Both the position numbers and the translations under genes were made by a program. From Palsa-504 sp963819785 (lineage in GTDB: Bacteria; Actinomycetota; Actinomycetes; Streptosporangiales; Streptosporangiaceae): 64,000 bases of DNA. How positions within the stretch are numbered: position 1 is the stretch's first letter; each line of letters begins with the position of its first letter. A model generated the notes under the pieces. The model ran no database searches, was not told the origin of the DNA, and worked only from the letters and a program-made list of their open reading frames with translations. Where the stretch lies: contig CAWFXW010000037.1 of assembly GCA_963819785.1 (NCBI GenBank), positions 248,001 to 312,000 of the forward strand, read 5' to 3'. Positions 35,923-46,029 of this stretch are shown here, in pieces.

Positions 35923-36834
35923 GTGGACTGGAGCCTGTTCGGCTGTGCCCGCAAGGGGCACCTCACGTACGCGCCGGACGAACCCGCGCTGCGGGACCGG
36001 CTGATGGCGCAGACCGTCGGCGGGACGGCGTGGCGGTGCCTGCGCTGTGGTGCGTTCGTGATCGGCGGGCCGCGCGGCACCGGACCGGCCACGGCGGCGC
36101 CGCTGGTCCGCCGGGGCAGGGAACTGCGCGGCGACCTGATCCTGAAGGTGTTCGCGGTAGAGCGGTTCCTGCGCTTCCTGGTCATCGGCGCCGCTGCCTA
36201 CGGCGTCTGGCGGTTCAAGTACGACCGGGCCGGCATCCAGCGGGCGTTCGACCACGACCTTCCGGCCATCCGCAACCTGTACCAGGATCTCGGCTTCGAC
36301 TTCAGCCACTCCAAGCTGCTGCCGTTCATCCAGCATTCGTTCACCTACACATCGCGCTGGCTCACGCTCGTGGCCATCGGGCTGGCCGTCTACGCGCTCA
36401 TCGAGCTAGCGGAGGGCACCGGGCTGTGGCTAGCCAGGCGGTGGGGCGAGTACCTGGCCATGGTGGCGACCTCGGTCTTCTTGCCGTTGGAGGTCTGGGA
36501 GTTGGCTGCGGGGCACATCACCTGGCTGAAGGTCGTGGCCTTCGTAGTCAACCTGGCGCTGGTCATCTACCTGGTGTGGACCAGGCGGCTGTTCGGCGTC
36601 CGTGGCGGCAAGGCAGCCTACGAAGCCAGGTTGCGTAGTGAGTCCCTCATCGAGGTGGAGCACGCGGCGCTCGCCCAGGCACCGTCCGGCCAGACCGGTC
36701 ACGGCCAGACCGCTGACGCGGCAGTCCCGCTGGCCGCCGATGCCCCTGGCCCGGTCCCGGTCCCGGTCCCGGCTCCGCCTCCCGCCAGCTCGAATCCGCC
36801 GCACCCGGCGACTCCACCTGACCGAACCGCGTAA
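35923..36834 (+). CDS. DUF2127 membrane protein, 303 aa
   Basis: GTG start after GGAGCAG. The N-terminus has a HLTY..PDEP segment and a Cys pair (WRCLRCGAFV) that may form a zinc knuckle. Four hydrophobic segments follow from about residue 80 (LRFLVIGAAAYGVWRF, WLTLVAIGLAVYALIELAEG, YLAMVATSVFLPLEVWEL, VVAFVVNLALVIYLVW), the DUF2127 pattern. The last 70 residues are a Pro/Ala-rich cytoplasmic tail with runs of PVPVPVP. Function unknown. It lies 93 bp after livF on the same strand and converges with the next gene. Confidence 0.85.
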   Translation: MDWSLFGCARKGHLTYAPDEPALRDRLMAQTVGGTAWRCLRCGAFVIGGPRGTGPATAAPLVRRGRELRGDLILKVFAVERFLRFLVIGAAAYGVWRFKYDRAGIQRAFDHDLPAIRNLYQDLGFDFSHSKLLPFIQHSFTYTSRWLTLVAIGLAVYALIELAEGTGLWLARRWGEYLAMVATSVFLPLEVWELAAGHITWLKVVAFVVNLALVIYLVWTRRLFGVRGGKAAYEARLRSESLIEVEHAALAQAPSGQTGHGQTADAAVPLAADAPGPVPVPVPAPPPASSNPPHPATPPDRTA

Positions 36835-36850
36835 GCGCCGAGCCGGCGGC

Positions 36851-37654
36851 CTAGCTCGACCGGGCGAGCCTCGCGGTGATCGCCGGGGCCGCCTCGCGCA
36901 CCCACGCCTCGGCACGCGGCAGGTAATCCTTGGCGCCGTCCTCCCACAACCTGCGGAACACCGGGTCCAGTTCGGCCGACGCGCGGGATTCCTGGTGATA
37001 GCGGCGCAGCATGTCGACGGCCAGCGGTGCCAGCCCGGCGCGCTGCTGCGCCGTCATGCCGTAGGCGTCTGCGAACACCGCGACCCGGTACGGGATGTCG
37101 GCATCCGTGAGCGCGGGTGACCGGTCTCGCGGATCGCGCAGCGGCGCCCAGTACCACAGCGCGTTCGCGATGTCGTAGAGGCGGCTGGTCGGCTTGGCCA
37201 GGTCGAAGTCGATCAGCGAGGCAGGCAGCCCGTCGCGGAAGACCACATTGCCCGGGGCGTAGTCGCGGTGGCTGACCAACTCGGCGTGCTCGGTGATGCG
37301 TCCGGTGTTAGCCGGAGTCCCGCCCCATACCGCGTCGGGCGGCGGTACCCACCCGGCCGACGCCTCGTGCAGTGCGCGGATCAACCCGGCCAGCGCTACC
37401 AGCACGTTGTCACCGGTCGCCTCCGGCGGCAGAGGATAGGGCGGCACGTCACCGGGGACGAACGACAGCACCTCCCGTCCCTGCTCGTCGACGCCGAAGG
37501 GAAGCGGCGCGTCGGCGAACCCGGCGTCGCGCAGGTGGGCCAGGTACGCCTGCACGGTCAGGCTGAACGGCCGCAGCGGCCGCCGCACCGTATCCCCGAT
37601 CCGTACGATTCCCTGGGTAACGCCATTCCTGATCAGCGGCTCGCCCTCGCTCAC
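36851..37654 (-). CDS. APH-family phosphotransferase
   Basis: The start is set at GTG 37654 (VSEGEPLIRNG); longer extensions are antisense noise. About 267 aa of the aminoglycoside phosphotransferase/choline kinase fold: RRPLRPFSLTVQAYLAHL, LSFVPGDVPPYPLP, catalytic loop LVSHRDYAPGNVVF (HxDxxxxN), metal site SLIDFDLAKPTSRLYDIANALWYW (DFD). It phosphorylates a small molecule, and resistance is not implied. The usual nucleotide-binding N-lobe is short. Confidence 0.88.
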   Translation of the reverse strand: MSEGEPLIRNGVTQGIVRIGDTVRRPLRPFSLTVQAYLAHLRDAGFADAPLPFGVDEQGREVLSFVPGDVPPYPLPPEATGDNVLVALAGLIRALHEASAGWVPPPDAVWGGTPANTGRITEHAELVSHRDYAPGNVVFRDGLPASLIDFDLAKPTSRLYDIANALWYWAPLRDPRDRSPALTDADIPYRVAVFADAYGMTAQQRAGLAPLAVDMLRRYHQESRASAELDPVFRRLWEDGAKDYLPRAEAWVREAAPAITARLARSS

Positions 37655-37773
37655 GCCACCACAGCTAGCTCGGCCAGGTGGCGCAGCGAGTTGGTCAGGG
37701 TGGCGCTCACCTTCTCCTGGTCCACGGCGGGCACGCTCCTTCCCGTCTGATCTCGGGCCCTGCCTGGTCGGCG

Positions 37774-38433
37774 CTACTTCTTGCGGGCCAGAGTGAGGCC
37801 GTCGCCGATGGGGACCATGACCAGGTCGACGCGATCGTCGGCGGCGGCGTGATCGTTGAAGTCCCGGATCGCGATCACCGCGGGACTGTCGTTGCCCGCA
37901 TCGATCACACGGCCGTGCGAGAACGTGTTGTCGACCATGATCAGCCCGCCCGGGCGGATCCGCGGCACGACCTGCCGCCAGTAGCCGAGGTAGCCGCCCT
38001 TGTCGGCGTCGATGAAGGCCAGGTCGAAGAGATCCTCCTCGGGCAGTGACATAAGCGTGTCCATGGCCGGACCGAGCCGCAGCTCGATCCGGTCTTCCAT
38101 GCCTGCCTTCTCCCAGTACTTCTTGGCCACCCAGGTCCACTCCTCGCTGATGTCGCAGCAGAGCAGCGTGCCGCCGGGAGCGAGGCCGCGGGCGATGCAG
38201 ATCGAGGAGTATCCGGTGAACGTGCCGATCTCAATGGCCGACGTGGCCCCGACTAGCTGCGTGAGCAGGGTCATGAAGGTGCCCTGCTCGGGAGCGATCT
38301 GCAGGTCGGTCTCGTTGGGAAACAGATCAGCGGTCTCGTTGGCCAGCTCCCGCAGGACGGCGTCCGGCGGGCTGCTGTGCGCGGTGAGATACGCGTTGAG
38401 ATGGAGGCTGATCTGCTCGGTGCGCCGGGTCAT
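37774..38433 (-). CDS. Class I SAM O-methyltransferase (CCoAOMT-like)
   Basis: 219 aa. SAM-binding AIEIGTFTGYSSICIARGL near residue 68, CDISEEWTWVAKKYWEKAGM, metal/catalytic FIDADKGGYLGYWRQ and VDNTFSHGRV. The family methylates catechol-type hydroxyls with Mg2+. The C-terminus LVMVPIGDGLTLARK is conserved. Cotranscription with the phosphotransferase gene downstream (119-bp gap) is possible. Confidence 0.94.
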   Translation of the reverse strand: MTRRTEQISLHLNAYLTAHSSPPDAVLRELANETADLFPNETDLQIAPEQGTFMTLLTQLVGATSAIEIGTFTGYSSICIARGLAPGGTLLCCDISEEWTWVAKKYWEKAGMEDRIELRLGPAMDTLMSLPEEDLFDLAFIDADKGGYLGYWRQVVPRIRPGGLIMVDNTFSHGRVIDAGNDSPAVIAIRDFNDHAAADDRVDLVMVPIGDGLTLARKK

Positions 38434-39141
38434 GGGGACAACGGTATAGCCACGACCTCATGTTCGCGAGATCGTCATGCTCATTATCAAGTTTCTCGAT
38501 CTCTTTTATATGGTTCGGGTCGAGTGCAGGGTCGTTGGGGATGGGGGCCGCGGGGGGTGCGGTAGCCGGCGGAGGTGCGGGCAGCGGGGTCGTGGCGGTC
38601 TGCTGGAAGCGGCGGGGGAACAGTGGCCAGTCGCTGTCTGTATTTATGTTCGAGATTCGAGCAAGAGGCCGTATGAAAAGTAAACGTTCATCTGCACGTG
38701 CATAAGGAATAATTCGCCCTTTATCGACATAGCTCTGTTTCCTGAAGTATCCGCGTTCCGTCTGTGCGCGTTAACACCGCGGCGCCCTCTGGCGGGTAAA
38801 GATCAACTACGGCATCGTGGGTTACATAAGCCGAAAAGCCGCGAAGTATGCGGCTTTACTGACCGCATAGCCGAGAGGCGTGAGGCCTAGGCTGGCTGGC
38901 GTGACCTCTGGGTCACACGGAGAGTATTCAAACGACTACACATTTGCGTGGAAAGTGAGACGAATATTCCCAATGAGGTAGCGCGCCGCACGCTGTTGCG
39001 TCCACTATTGCTCCCACGGTCAGTGCCGCCCGTATTTCCGCGTGGTGCCAGGCCGTCATCCTATTGACGGGGGAGCACCTTCCTGCTGGTGGCGGGGAGG
39101 GCATCAGGACGCCTGGCAGGCGCAAGGAGGAACGGCCGAAC
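38434..39141. other. 708-bp region without a convincing gene, relatively AT-rich
   Basis: ORFs here (for example 38460-38705) have poor composition and no ribosome binding site. From about 38640 to 39000 the sequence is clearly less GC-rich than its surroundings. It holds the hairpin at 38835-38857, an inverted repeat GTGACC-TCTG-GGTCAC at 38901-38916, and several promoter-like AT stretches. It marks the transition to the accessory island. Confidence 0.5.
38835..38857. terminator. Hairpin with A/T flanks, terminator-like in both directions
   Basis: AAAGCCGC-GAAGTAT-GCGGCTTT: an 8-bp perfect stem ending in TTT on the + strand and AAA at the 5' side. No gene clearly ends at it. Confidence 0.45.
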
Positions 39142-39558
39142 ATGACCGCACGAAGGGCACCGGACCGTGGGGGCGTCCCCGGTGATCCCGAGGAACTCGC
39201 GATCCCCCCTGACGGGTTCGCGCTGTTGACCGCCTGCGACGGCGATCCCCGCTGCGGCCATCCGGCGTGCTTCCAGATCCAGCTCGAGGCCTCCCTGCCG
39301 CAGCAGGCCTTCCGGCAGGCTCTCGCCTGTGCCTATCACGTCGCCGACGTCATCGAGGCGCTGCGCGGATGGGCACGTGAGCACGACCTGGCGGACGGTC
39401 AGCTGACCATCCTGGCCATCGAGCCGGCCTCGGACGGGCGGCAGCCCGGCGGAACCAGCAACGCCAAGAACGCCGCGCTGCGCGAATTCGCCTTCAGCAC
39501 CATCCCGCTCAAGACCATCCCGCCCGGCCCGGCCCCGCACCGCGAGCCGACCGGCTAG
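39142..39558 (+). CDS. Hypothetical protein, about 138 aa
   Basis: ATG 39142 follows AAGGAGG by 12 bases; an upstream ATG at 39064 would add 26 residues of low-complexity sequence. The protein has a Cys-rich stretch (LTACDGDPRCGHPACFQIQLEASLP, in parts), a helical HVADVIEALRGWAREHDLADGQ and a Pro-rich tail. Good codon-position GC bias. I do not recognise the family. It is flanked by the AT-rich gap and a transposase stub. Confidence 0.6.
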   Translation: MTARRAPDRGGVPGDPEELAIPPDGFALLTACDGDPRCGHPACFQIQLEASLPQQAFRQALACAYHVADVIEALRGWAREHDLADGQLTILAIEPASDGRQPGGTSNAKNAALREFAFSTIPLKTIPPGPAPHREPTG

Positions 39559-39687
39559 TACCACAGCCCGACCGCGCAAGAGATGGGCAACTACGTCGTT
39601 GTGGCAACGACGCACACCTGAGTAGTCGTCGGAAAATAACCTGCTGGTTACCGGTTTCTGGCAGGCTGATGTGGTATAGGCGCTGTT

Positions 39688-39960
39688 ATGGTGACACGGG
39701 AGATGCTGGCGGCGAAGTTCGGGTCTGTCTTGCCGCATCTGGATGAGCGGCAGCGGCGGCTGCTGCTGGGGGCTGAGGCGCGGGCGCTGGGCCATGGCGG
39801 GATCCGGCTGGTCGCTGCTGCGGCCGGGGTCAGCGAGGCGACGGTGTTGCTGGGGGTGTCGCAGCTGGAGTCCGGGGCCGGGCCGCTGGGCCGGGCCCGC
39901 CGTGCGGGCGGGGGCCGCAAGCCGCTGCCTGGGTTTACGTTGAAAGGCGTGTCCGTCTAG
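39688..39960 (+). mobile_element. N-terminal stub of an ISAzo13-type transposase
   Basis: 90 codons: LAAKFGSVLPHLDERQRRLLLGAEARALGHGGIRLVAAAAGVSEATV (in parts), then ESGAGPLGRARRAGGGRKPLPG. The HLDERQRRLLLGAEA and RxxGGGRKP motifs are the DNA-binding start of ISAzo13-family transposases, which are normally about 400 aa. Everything after GGGRKP is replaced by a few unrelated codons and a stop. No DDE domain follows, so this is a truncated remnant. Confidence 0.75.
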
Positions 39961-40221
39961 GTTTTGGCGCAGTAATTGACGCTGACTTTACTGGCATATC
40001 TGAGCTGGAATTTGATTCTGCTTCATTAGCTGAATAGGGAAGTCCCCTTGGTCTGAACCGGACGTCCTCATCGGGACCTTACCGAATGTGCTCATCGGCC
40101 GCGAGGCGATTGCTCCGGTTTGTCGTTTCCGAGCAGATGGTGGTGCACGCGACCGGATGTGGTACGTCAGTGTCAAACGTGGCACGACCCGTGGGTAGCC
40201 GTACGCGACAGGGGCGAACTA

Positions 40222-42979
40222 ATGATCAGCATTGACGGTGTGATCACCGGCGCTCTGGTTAATGTCCTCGCGGTGGCGGGGCGCCGCCTCACCAGCGTGA
40301 TATGGGGCCTGCGGAGTGATGACGATCTGGACCTTGCCAAGTGGTTCGATACCGACAGCCTGACCAAGATCCCGCCTGTTCTCTCCTCCACTACCCAAGT
40401 CATCGCGATCTTGCGCGGCGACGAAGTCCAAGCCGCTTTGCACGAACTCCTGGCTGCTCGCCTCACAGACGCGACCGAGCAATACGCGGAAGCGGCCCGG
40501 CAGGCACTGGGCCGTACCCTCATCGCCGCCGGTCCCGCTGTCGCTGAGGCTCTTACGGATCACTACGACGAGCAGATCGGTGCTCTGGTCGCTCGACTGG
40601 AAGCCGCCGATCCTCCTAAGCTCGCTCAGATCCGCCAGGAGGCGCTGGCCACACGCATGATCAACATACTGCATGCCATCGAACGTCATACCGCCGCGCT
40701 CACGAACAGACCGGACGAACTGACAGAGACCCGCTTCCTCGCCGGTTACCGGCGACACGTAATAGACCGCCACGGCAAGCTAGAGCCACCCGATTTCGAA
40801 CAGCGTCGCTCCGCATCCATCGAGGACATCTACGTCCCCACCAAGATCTTCGAGGAGGTATTCTCCGAGCGGACGATGGTTACCCGTGCCATTGATCTCT
40901 ATGGACTAGCTGGGATTATCGACCGGTCAGTGCTGCTGGGTGACCCTGGCGGCGGCAAGACCACGGCGGCAAACGTCCTCATGAAACACTTCGGTTGCTC
41001 AGTCCAACGCAGAATTCCTTTTCTCATCACGCTGCGGGAATTCGCCGCTAAGGACCCGCCGGAGCGCTCGGTCGTAGGTCATATCGAGCACGCGCTGGAG
41101 ACCCTGTACCAGTGCCCGGCGCCGCGAGGCCTCGTCGACCTGCTCCTGCTCACTAACCGCGCCGTCGTGATCTTCGACGGGCTGGACGAACTATTGGACA
41201 CCTCCCGCCGCCGCGATGTGACGACCCGCGTTGAGCAGTTCTGCATCGAGTACCCGCAAGCCCCAGTCCTGGTCACCTCCCGTCTGATCGGCTATGACCA
41301 AGCCCGCCTCGATGACCGTCAGTTCACCTGCTACCGTCTCGGCAGCTTTAAGGACCAAGACGTCGCCACGTACGCCCGCAAGTGGTTCGCTCTCGCCGCT
41401 GGCGCCCAGCCCGGTGACGCGGAATCGTTCCTTCTTGAGAGCGCCAGTGTTAAGGATCTGCGATCTAACCCGCTGCTGCTGTCACTGCTGTGCATTTTGT
41501 ACCGCGGCACCGGCACGCTGCCGCAGGACCGGGACGAGATCTATGCAAAATGCACAGATCTGCTGATCCGGGACTGGGATGACTTCCGCCGTATCCGGCA
41601 CGAGCTGCGGGTAGGCCGGAACGTCCGGCCACTGCTTCGGCACCTCGCATGGTGGCTGTTCACAAGCGGGGAAGGTGCGACCGCAGTCCCGAAGCGAGAA
41701 CTGATCGCCAAGGCGGCCGATTTCATGCTTCGCAGCTTCGAGAACCCGGACGACGCACGAGATGCAGCCCGGGAATTCGTCGAATTCTGTTCCAGCCGGA
41801 TGTGGATTTTCACCGATACCGGCACCACCGCATCCGGTGAGAACCTCTACGGTTTCACTCACCGTACGTTCCTCGAGTATTTCGCCGCAGCTCAGGTCGC
41901 CATCGAAAACGACGCCCCCGAGCAGCTTGCCGCTGCCCTCGTGCCCCGTATAGCAGCGGGCGAATGGTCAGTGGTCGCCGAACTCGCCGTGCAGATCAAG
42001 GACCGCACCAGCAGCAACGGCGCGGGGCGCATCTACTCTGCCCTACTTGTCCGCGACTCTGGGCAGTTGACGGCCGAACGCGCGAGAGTACTGCAATCCC
42101 TCGCGTGGTGGCTGCGATCCGTCGACCCGACCCCGTCACAGGTCCGAGAACTCACCCGCCGGCTCATCGAGGAATGTATCGCGGCCGAAAGTACAGTGGG
42201 CCAGGCCTGCGGCCCAGACCAGCGAGATGGCTCACAGAGTTCCAGAGACGTCGCTGCGAGTTGGAAGGTTGCCATCTCCACCCTGCTCGATGGCTGCGGC
42301 TCCTACCGGGAAATCGTCGCGGATGAAATCGATGCCAGAATCGTCGGATGCTTGGACGGCGACTCGGCCACATTCCTAAACGGTATCCGGCTAGCAGCAT
42401 CCCTTCACCATTACATTCCGGTCCGCAACGCTGACACCCAGAATGCTGATACCCAGCGGGATTACTGGCAGGCACGCTCGGTCTCACTCATGAGCGCCAA
42501 CGCGACTGCGACGGTCAAGGCCGCCGATTCAAGCACCTACGTGCGGACAATCGCCCTCTACAATCAGATCATCTCACCCCGCCAGGCATTGGATATGCCT
42601 GGTGCCGTAAGGTGCCTCATGTGCAAATCCAGAGGCTATTTCGAGGTGCCAGTGCAGGATCCCTATCTCCGGCCGCTATTTCAGCAGGTAGCGGACGGAT
42701 GGCCAGCCTGGTCCTCTGATACCTCCATCAAGGCTCTGGCGGCTATCGGCGAGTACCTGGCACGGCACCCTGATCTGCCCTGGTTTGGCGGCGAACTGAA
42801 ACTCAACGCGAGAACCAACGATAAGAGGGTCTTCGAACTGAGCCGTGCCCGGTATATAGCTTGCTTACGTTGCGTAATCGGCTGCGAGAAGGCGCAATGG
42901 CGTTTGCGAGGCCGAGACGGCCGACTTGTTGTGATTAATCAGTTACACGACGCTGCGCGTCGGTGCGCCGGACATACGA
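40222..42979 (+). pseudogene. NACHT-domain NTPase (NLR-like), 5' part, interrupted by an insertion
   Basis: ATG 40222 starts a roughly 920-residue open stretch. A helical N-terminal domain (1-150) is followed by a P-loop: Walker A GDPGGGKT (240-247), Walker B VVIFDGLDELLD, sensor VLVTSRLIGYDQ, a winged-helix and the NACHT-typical YGFTHRTFLEYFAAAQV near 550. The long C-terminal sensor region contains CxxC pairs (RCLMCKS, ACLRCVIGC). Bacterial NACHT proteins of this layout are known anti-phage effectors. At about 42980 coding sequence gives way to an ISL3-type element; the ORF reads through to 43104 by chance. A plausible missing C-terminus resumes at 46028. Confidence 0.8.
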
Positions 42980-43031
42980 GCGCGGGCCCGAAGATCCTGA
43001 TTTGTGACGATCGGGAATTACGGGCCCGCGC
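42980..43031. repeat. 11-bp inverted repeat around the ISL3 transposase start
   Basis: GCGCGGGCCCG (42980-42990) and its exact complement CGGGCCCGCGC (43021-43031) enclose 30 bases that include the GTG start (43004). It may be the transposase binding site or fold to limit transposase translation. Confidence 0.6.
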
Positions 43032-44341
43032 CTGCCCAGGATACGGCGTCGGCGCTGTTCGGGATGGACGGCGTGGAAGTGACAGAAGCGGAGCGCGGGG
43101 CTGACGGGCGGCTCGCGGTCTGGGCCAGGATCACCCTCCCCGCGATGTGCCCTGGCTGCGGGATTGTTTCCGAAAAGGTGCACCAGTACGTCACGGTAAC
43201 GCCGCGCGATGTCCGGGCCTGCGGGCAGGACACGGACTTCTTCCTGGTCAAGCGGCGGATGGAGTGCGCGGGGAAGGACTGCCCGGCGGGGACGTTCACC
43301 GAGTCGGTGCCGCAGCTCCCGCCGCGGTGCACGATCACCCGCCGGCTGCTGGAGCACGCCGGCGCGGAGGTGGCGGGCAGGGGAATCACCCCCGCCGAGG
43401 CCGCCCGGGACGCCGGCATCTCGTGGCCGTCCGCGCACGCCGCGTTCGCGGCGAAGGCCGGCGAGATCCTGGAGGAAGAGCCTGCCCCGGTCGCTCACCT
43501 GGGCATTGACGAGCACCGTCGCGGCCGGCCCCGCTGGCGGCAGGACACCGATACCGGTGAATACGTGCAGCTCGCGGACCGGTGGCATGTCTGCTTCTAC
43601 GACCTGGACGGGAACCAGGGCCTGCTCGGCCAGGTCGAGGGCCGCACGTCCGATGACACCGCGTACTGGCTGGCCGGCGCGACGCCGGCCTGGCGCGACG
43701 CGGTGGAAGTCGTCGCGATCGACATGTGCGCCATCTTCGCCTCCGCAGTGAGGAAGATGCTGCCGCGCGCGGCCATCGCTGTCGACCTGTTCCATGTCGT
43801 CCAGCTCGCCGTCAAGACCACCGGCGACGTGCGGCGCCGCGCTATCAGGGAGCTCTACGGCCGCCGCGGCAAGGCCGGCGACCCCGAGTACGGCATCAAG
43901 CGACTGCTCACGCGCAACCTGGAGAGCCTGTCACCGGAACAATTCGAGAAGATCATCGAGACGCTCGACGCCACCGCGCCCGGCCAGCAGCTGGCCATCG
44001 CCTGGATCGCGAAGGAGAAACTCCGCAGCGCCCTGAAGCTCCGCGCCCGCGTCACCGGCAGCACCCCCTGCGAACGCCAGGTCCGCGACCGGCTCTTCTC
44101 CTTCTACGACTGGTGCGCGCAGAACGAGGACATCCCCGAACTGCGGACCCTCGCCAGCACCATCGCACGCTGGGAAAACGAGATCGTCACCGCCGTGACC
44201 ACCGGCGTCACCAACGCCACCGCCGAAAGCCTCAACCGCCTCGCCAAACTCGAAGCCCGCCACGCCTACGGCTTCCGCAACCCCGCAAACCAGCGCCGCC
44301 GCGTCCGCATCGCCTGCACCCGCGGCACCCGACGCCCATAG
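43004..44341 (+). CDS. ISL3 family transposase
   Basis: 445 aa. N-terminal zinc-finger-like region (MCPGCGIVSEKVHQY, RRMECAGKDCPAGTF), HTH (ITPAEAARDAGISWPSAHAAF) and the DDE domain: HLGIDEHRRG, VEVVAIDMCAIFASAVRKMLP, AVDLFHVVQLA and the late TNATAESLNRLAKLEARHAYGFRNPANQR, in parts. Length is normal and the frame unbroken, so it may be active. GTG start with no strong ribosome binding site, inside an inverted repeat. Confidence 0.92.
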   Translation: MTIGNYGPAPAQDTASALFGMDGVEVTEAERGADGRLAVWARITLPAMCPGCGIVSEKVHQYVTVTPRDVRACGQDTDFFLVKRRMECAGKDCPAGTFTESVPQLPPRCTITRRLLEHAGAEVAGRGITPAEAARDAGISWPSAHAAFAAKAGEILEEEPAPVAHLGIDEHRRGRPRWRQDTDTGEYVQLADRWHVCFYDLDGNQGLLGQVEGRTSDDTAYWLAGATPAWRDAVEVVAIDMCAIFASAVRKMLPRAAIAVDLFHVVQLAVKTTGDVRRRAIRELYGRRGKAGDPEYGIKRLLTRNLESLSPEQFEKIIETLDATAPGQQLAIAWIAKEKLRSALKLRARVTGSTPCERQVRDRLFSFYDWCAQNEDIPELRTLASTIARWENEIVTAVTTGVTNATAESLNRLAKLEARHAYGFRNPANQRRRVRIACTRGTRRP

Positions 44342-44626
44342 CCCGGACCACCAGCACGACACAAAGAGTAAACAAGCGACAGCAACACCACGGTTAAATT
44401 CGAAGACCCCGATAAGACCCGCATCGGGCCGGTCGCGCGGACCATATCTCGCCACCTCGACCCGTATGAATACATAACGGGGCTTCGCCAGCCCGACGAG
44501 GCATGCGCGTGCGGGCTGAGGTTTGCGAAGTGACCCCGGCTGGGGCTCAAGGCAGTCCATGATGTGACTGTTCATTCGCCGCTCGCAGCGGTCGGGTGGC
44601 CGTTGCCGGAGCCCCAGCCGGAGCCT

Positions 44627-46029
44627 ATGATGACGCTACCGCGTACCGCCGCGCAGGTCCTGTCCGGTCACGTGAGGCTGGAGATCCGCTGCATCGACCG
44701 GATGCTGCTGCCGGGTCTGGCGGACCCGGCAGCGCACGGACGCGGTGACCGGCAAGCGGTATCCGTGGCTGTGCCAGGAGCAGGCGATGGTCAACCACTG
44801 GTATTTCTACGGGTTCGAGGATTTCGGCCCGTTCTACATCAAATTCTGCGGCTACTCCCGTACACCGGGCAGATCTACCACGGGCACGAGTACGCCAAGC
44901 GGCAGTGCCTCAAGGCGGGGATCGGCTTCACCGCCCTGGACAACGCGTTCGGCTCGGCCAGCGACCCGGCGGCGATCTGCGACGGGCTGACCGACCAGAA
45001 GATGCCGGCAAGTGGCTGGCCCGGCTGCCGCACCCGTTCACCGCCGAGGACGAGGACGCGGACTACCGCTGGCAGCTGTCGGTGCAGCAGGCTGAGTTCT
45101 CCACCACCATGGCACTGGACCGGCCCGTAGCGGGCCGGATCTTCTTCGAGCAGCTGATCCGCGACAACATCGATATCGGCCGCCCGGACAAGGTGAACAT
45201 CGTCTTTGATCGCAAGATCCGCCTGCGCGGCAAGAACCCTACCCCCGGGACCTTCCGGACCCAGGTCATCACCAGCGGCGTCTGCCCCTACCTCTACCTG
45301 TACTACAAGAAGACCCAGGTCAAACAGTACCTGAAGGAAGGACGAGCGCTCCGCACCGAGACCACGCTGAACCAGCCGCGCGACTTCGGCATCGGCAAAG
45401 AGCTGACTAACCTGGCCGCCATGGCCGAGGTGGGCTACTCAGCCAACCGGCGCCTGCTGGACGCCGAATGCATCAGCCACGACCCCGCCGACGGAGCCGC
45501 CGCGCTGGAAGCGATCACCAGCCCGGTCATCAGCACCACCTGCACCCGCATCCCCGGGATGCGCTTCCCTGACCCGCGCGTCCAGGCCCTGCTGGGCGCC
45601 TGCTGCGCCCTCGCGCTCCGGCCCGCCGGCTTCACCAGCCGCGACCTGCGGCACTACCTCGCCCCCCAGCTCGGGAAAACACCAGAGGACATGACCAGCG
45701 GGCAGATCAGCTACGACCTGCGCAGGCTCCGCGCCCACCAGATCATCGAACGCATCCCCCACAGCCGCACATACCAGGTCACCGCCGACGGCCTCAGCAT
45801 CGCCCTGTTCCTCACCCGGCTGACCCAGCGGCTCCTGATACCCGGCCTCGCCCAGCTCACCAGCCCCGGACCACCCGGCCGCAGCCGGCGCCGGCAAGCA
45901 GACCGCGCCTACCGCGACGCCCTGACCGACCTCGCCCGGCAAGCATCCCTCGCCGCCTTACCCCACCTGCAGCTATCACCCGCAGTAATCACGAGCCCGT
46001 CATCAGCCGTCACACACGCCGCAACTTGA
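44627..46029 (+). pseudogene. Decayed gene of an uncharacterised ~500-aa protein family
   Basis: Four pieces in shifting frames read as one protein: TAAQVLSGHVRLEIRCIDRM (from 44627), then after an apparent deletion RYPWLCQEQAMVNHWYFYG..DFGPFYIKFCGY, then YHGHEYAKRQCLKAGIGFTALDNAF, then from about 45005 a long intact C-terminal part (KWLARLPHPFTAEDEDADYRW, RPVAGRIFFEQLIRDN, YKKTQVKQYLKEGRALRTET, FTSRDLRHYLAPQLG) to 46029. I recall full-length relatives as hypothetical proteins in actinobacteria; no function is known to me. A C-terminal winged-helix-like segment (YDLRRLRAHQIIERIPHSRTYQVT) suggests nucleic-acid binding. Confidence 0.65.

Larger units (their letters stand above)
42980..46027. 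mobile_element. Approximately 3-kb insertion (ISL3 transposase plus decayed passenger gene)
   Basis: Everything between the end of NACHT-like coding sequence and the fragment at 46028 belongs to other genes: an ISL3 transposase and a broken unknown gene. Ends are approximate. The left end has an 11-bp inverted repeat at 42980-43031. No matching right-end repeat or target duplication could be identified by eye, so two successive events are possible. Confidence 0.5.

Noticed and set aside
38460..38705. Small ORF of 81 codons
   Set aside because: Gly/Ser low complexity, no ribosome binding site, no family resemblance.
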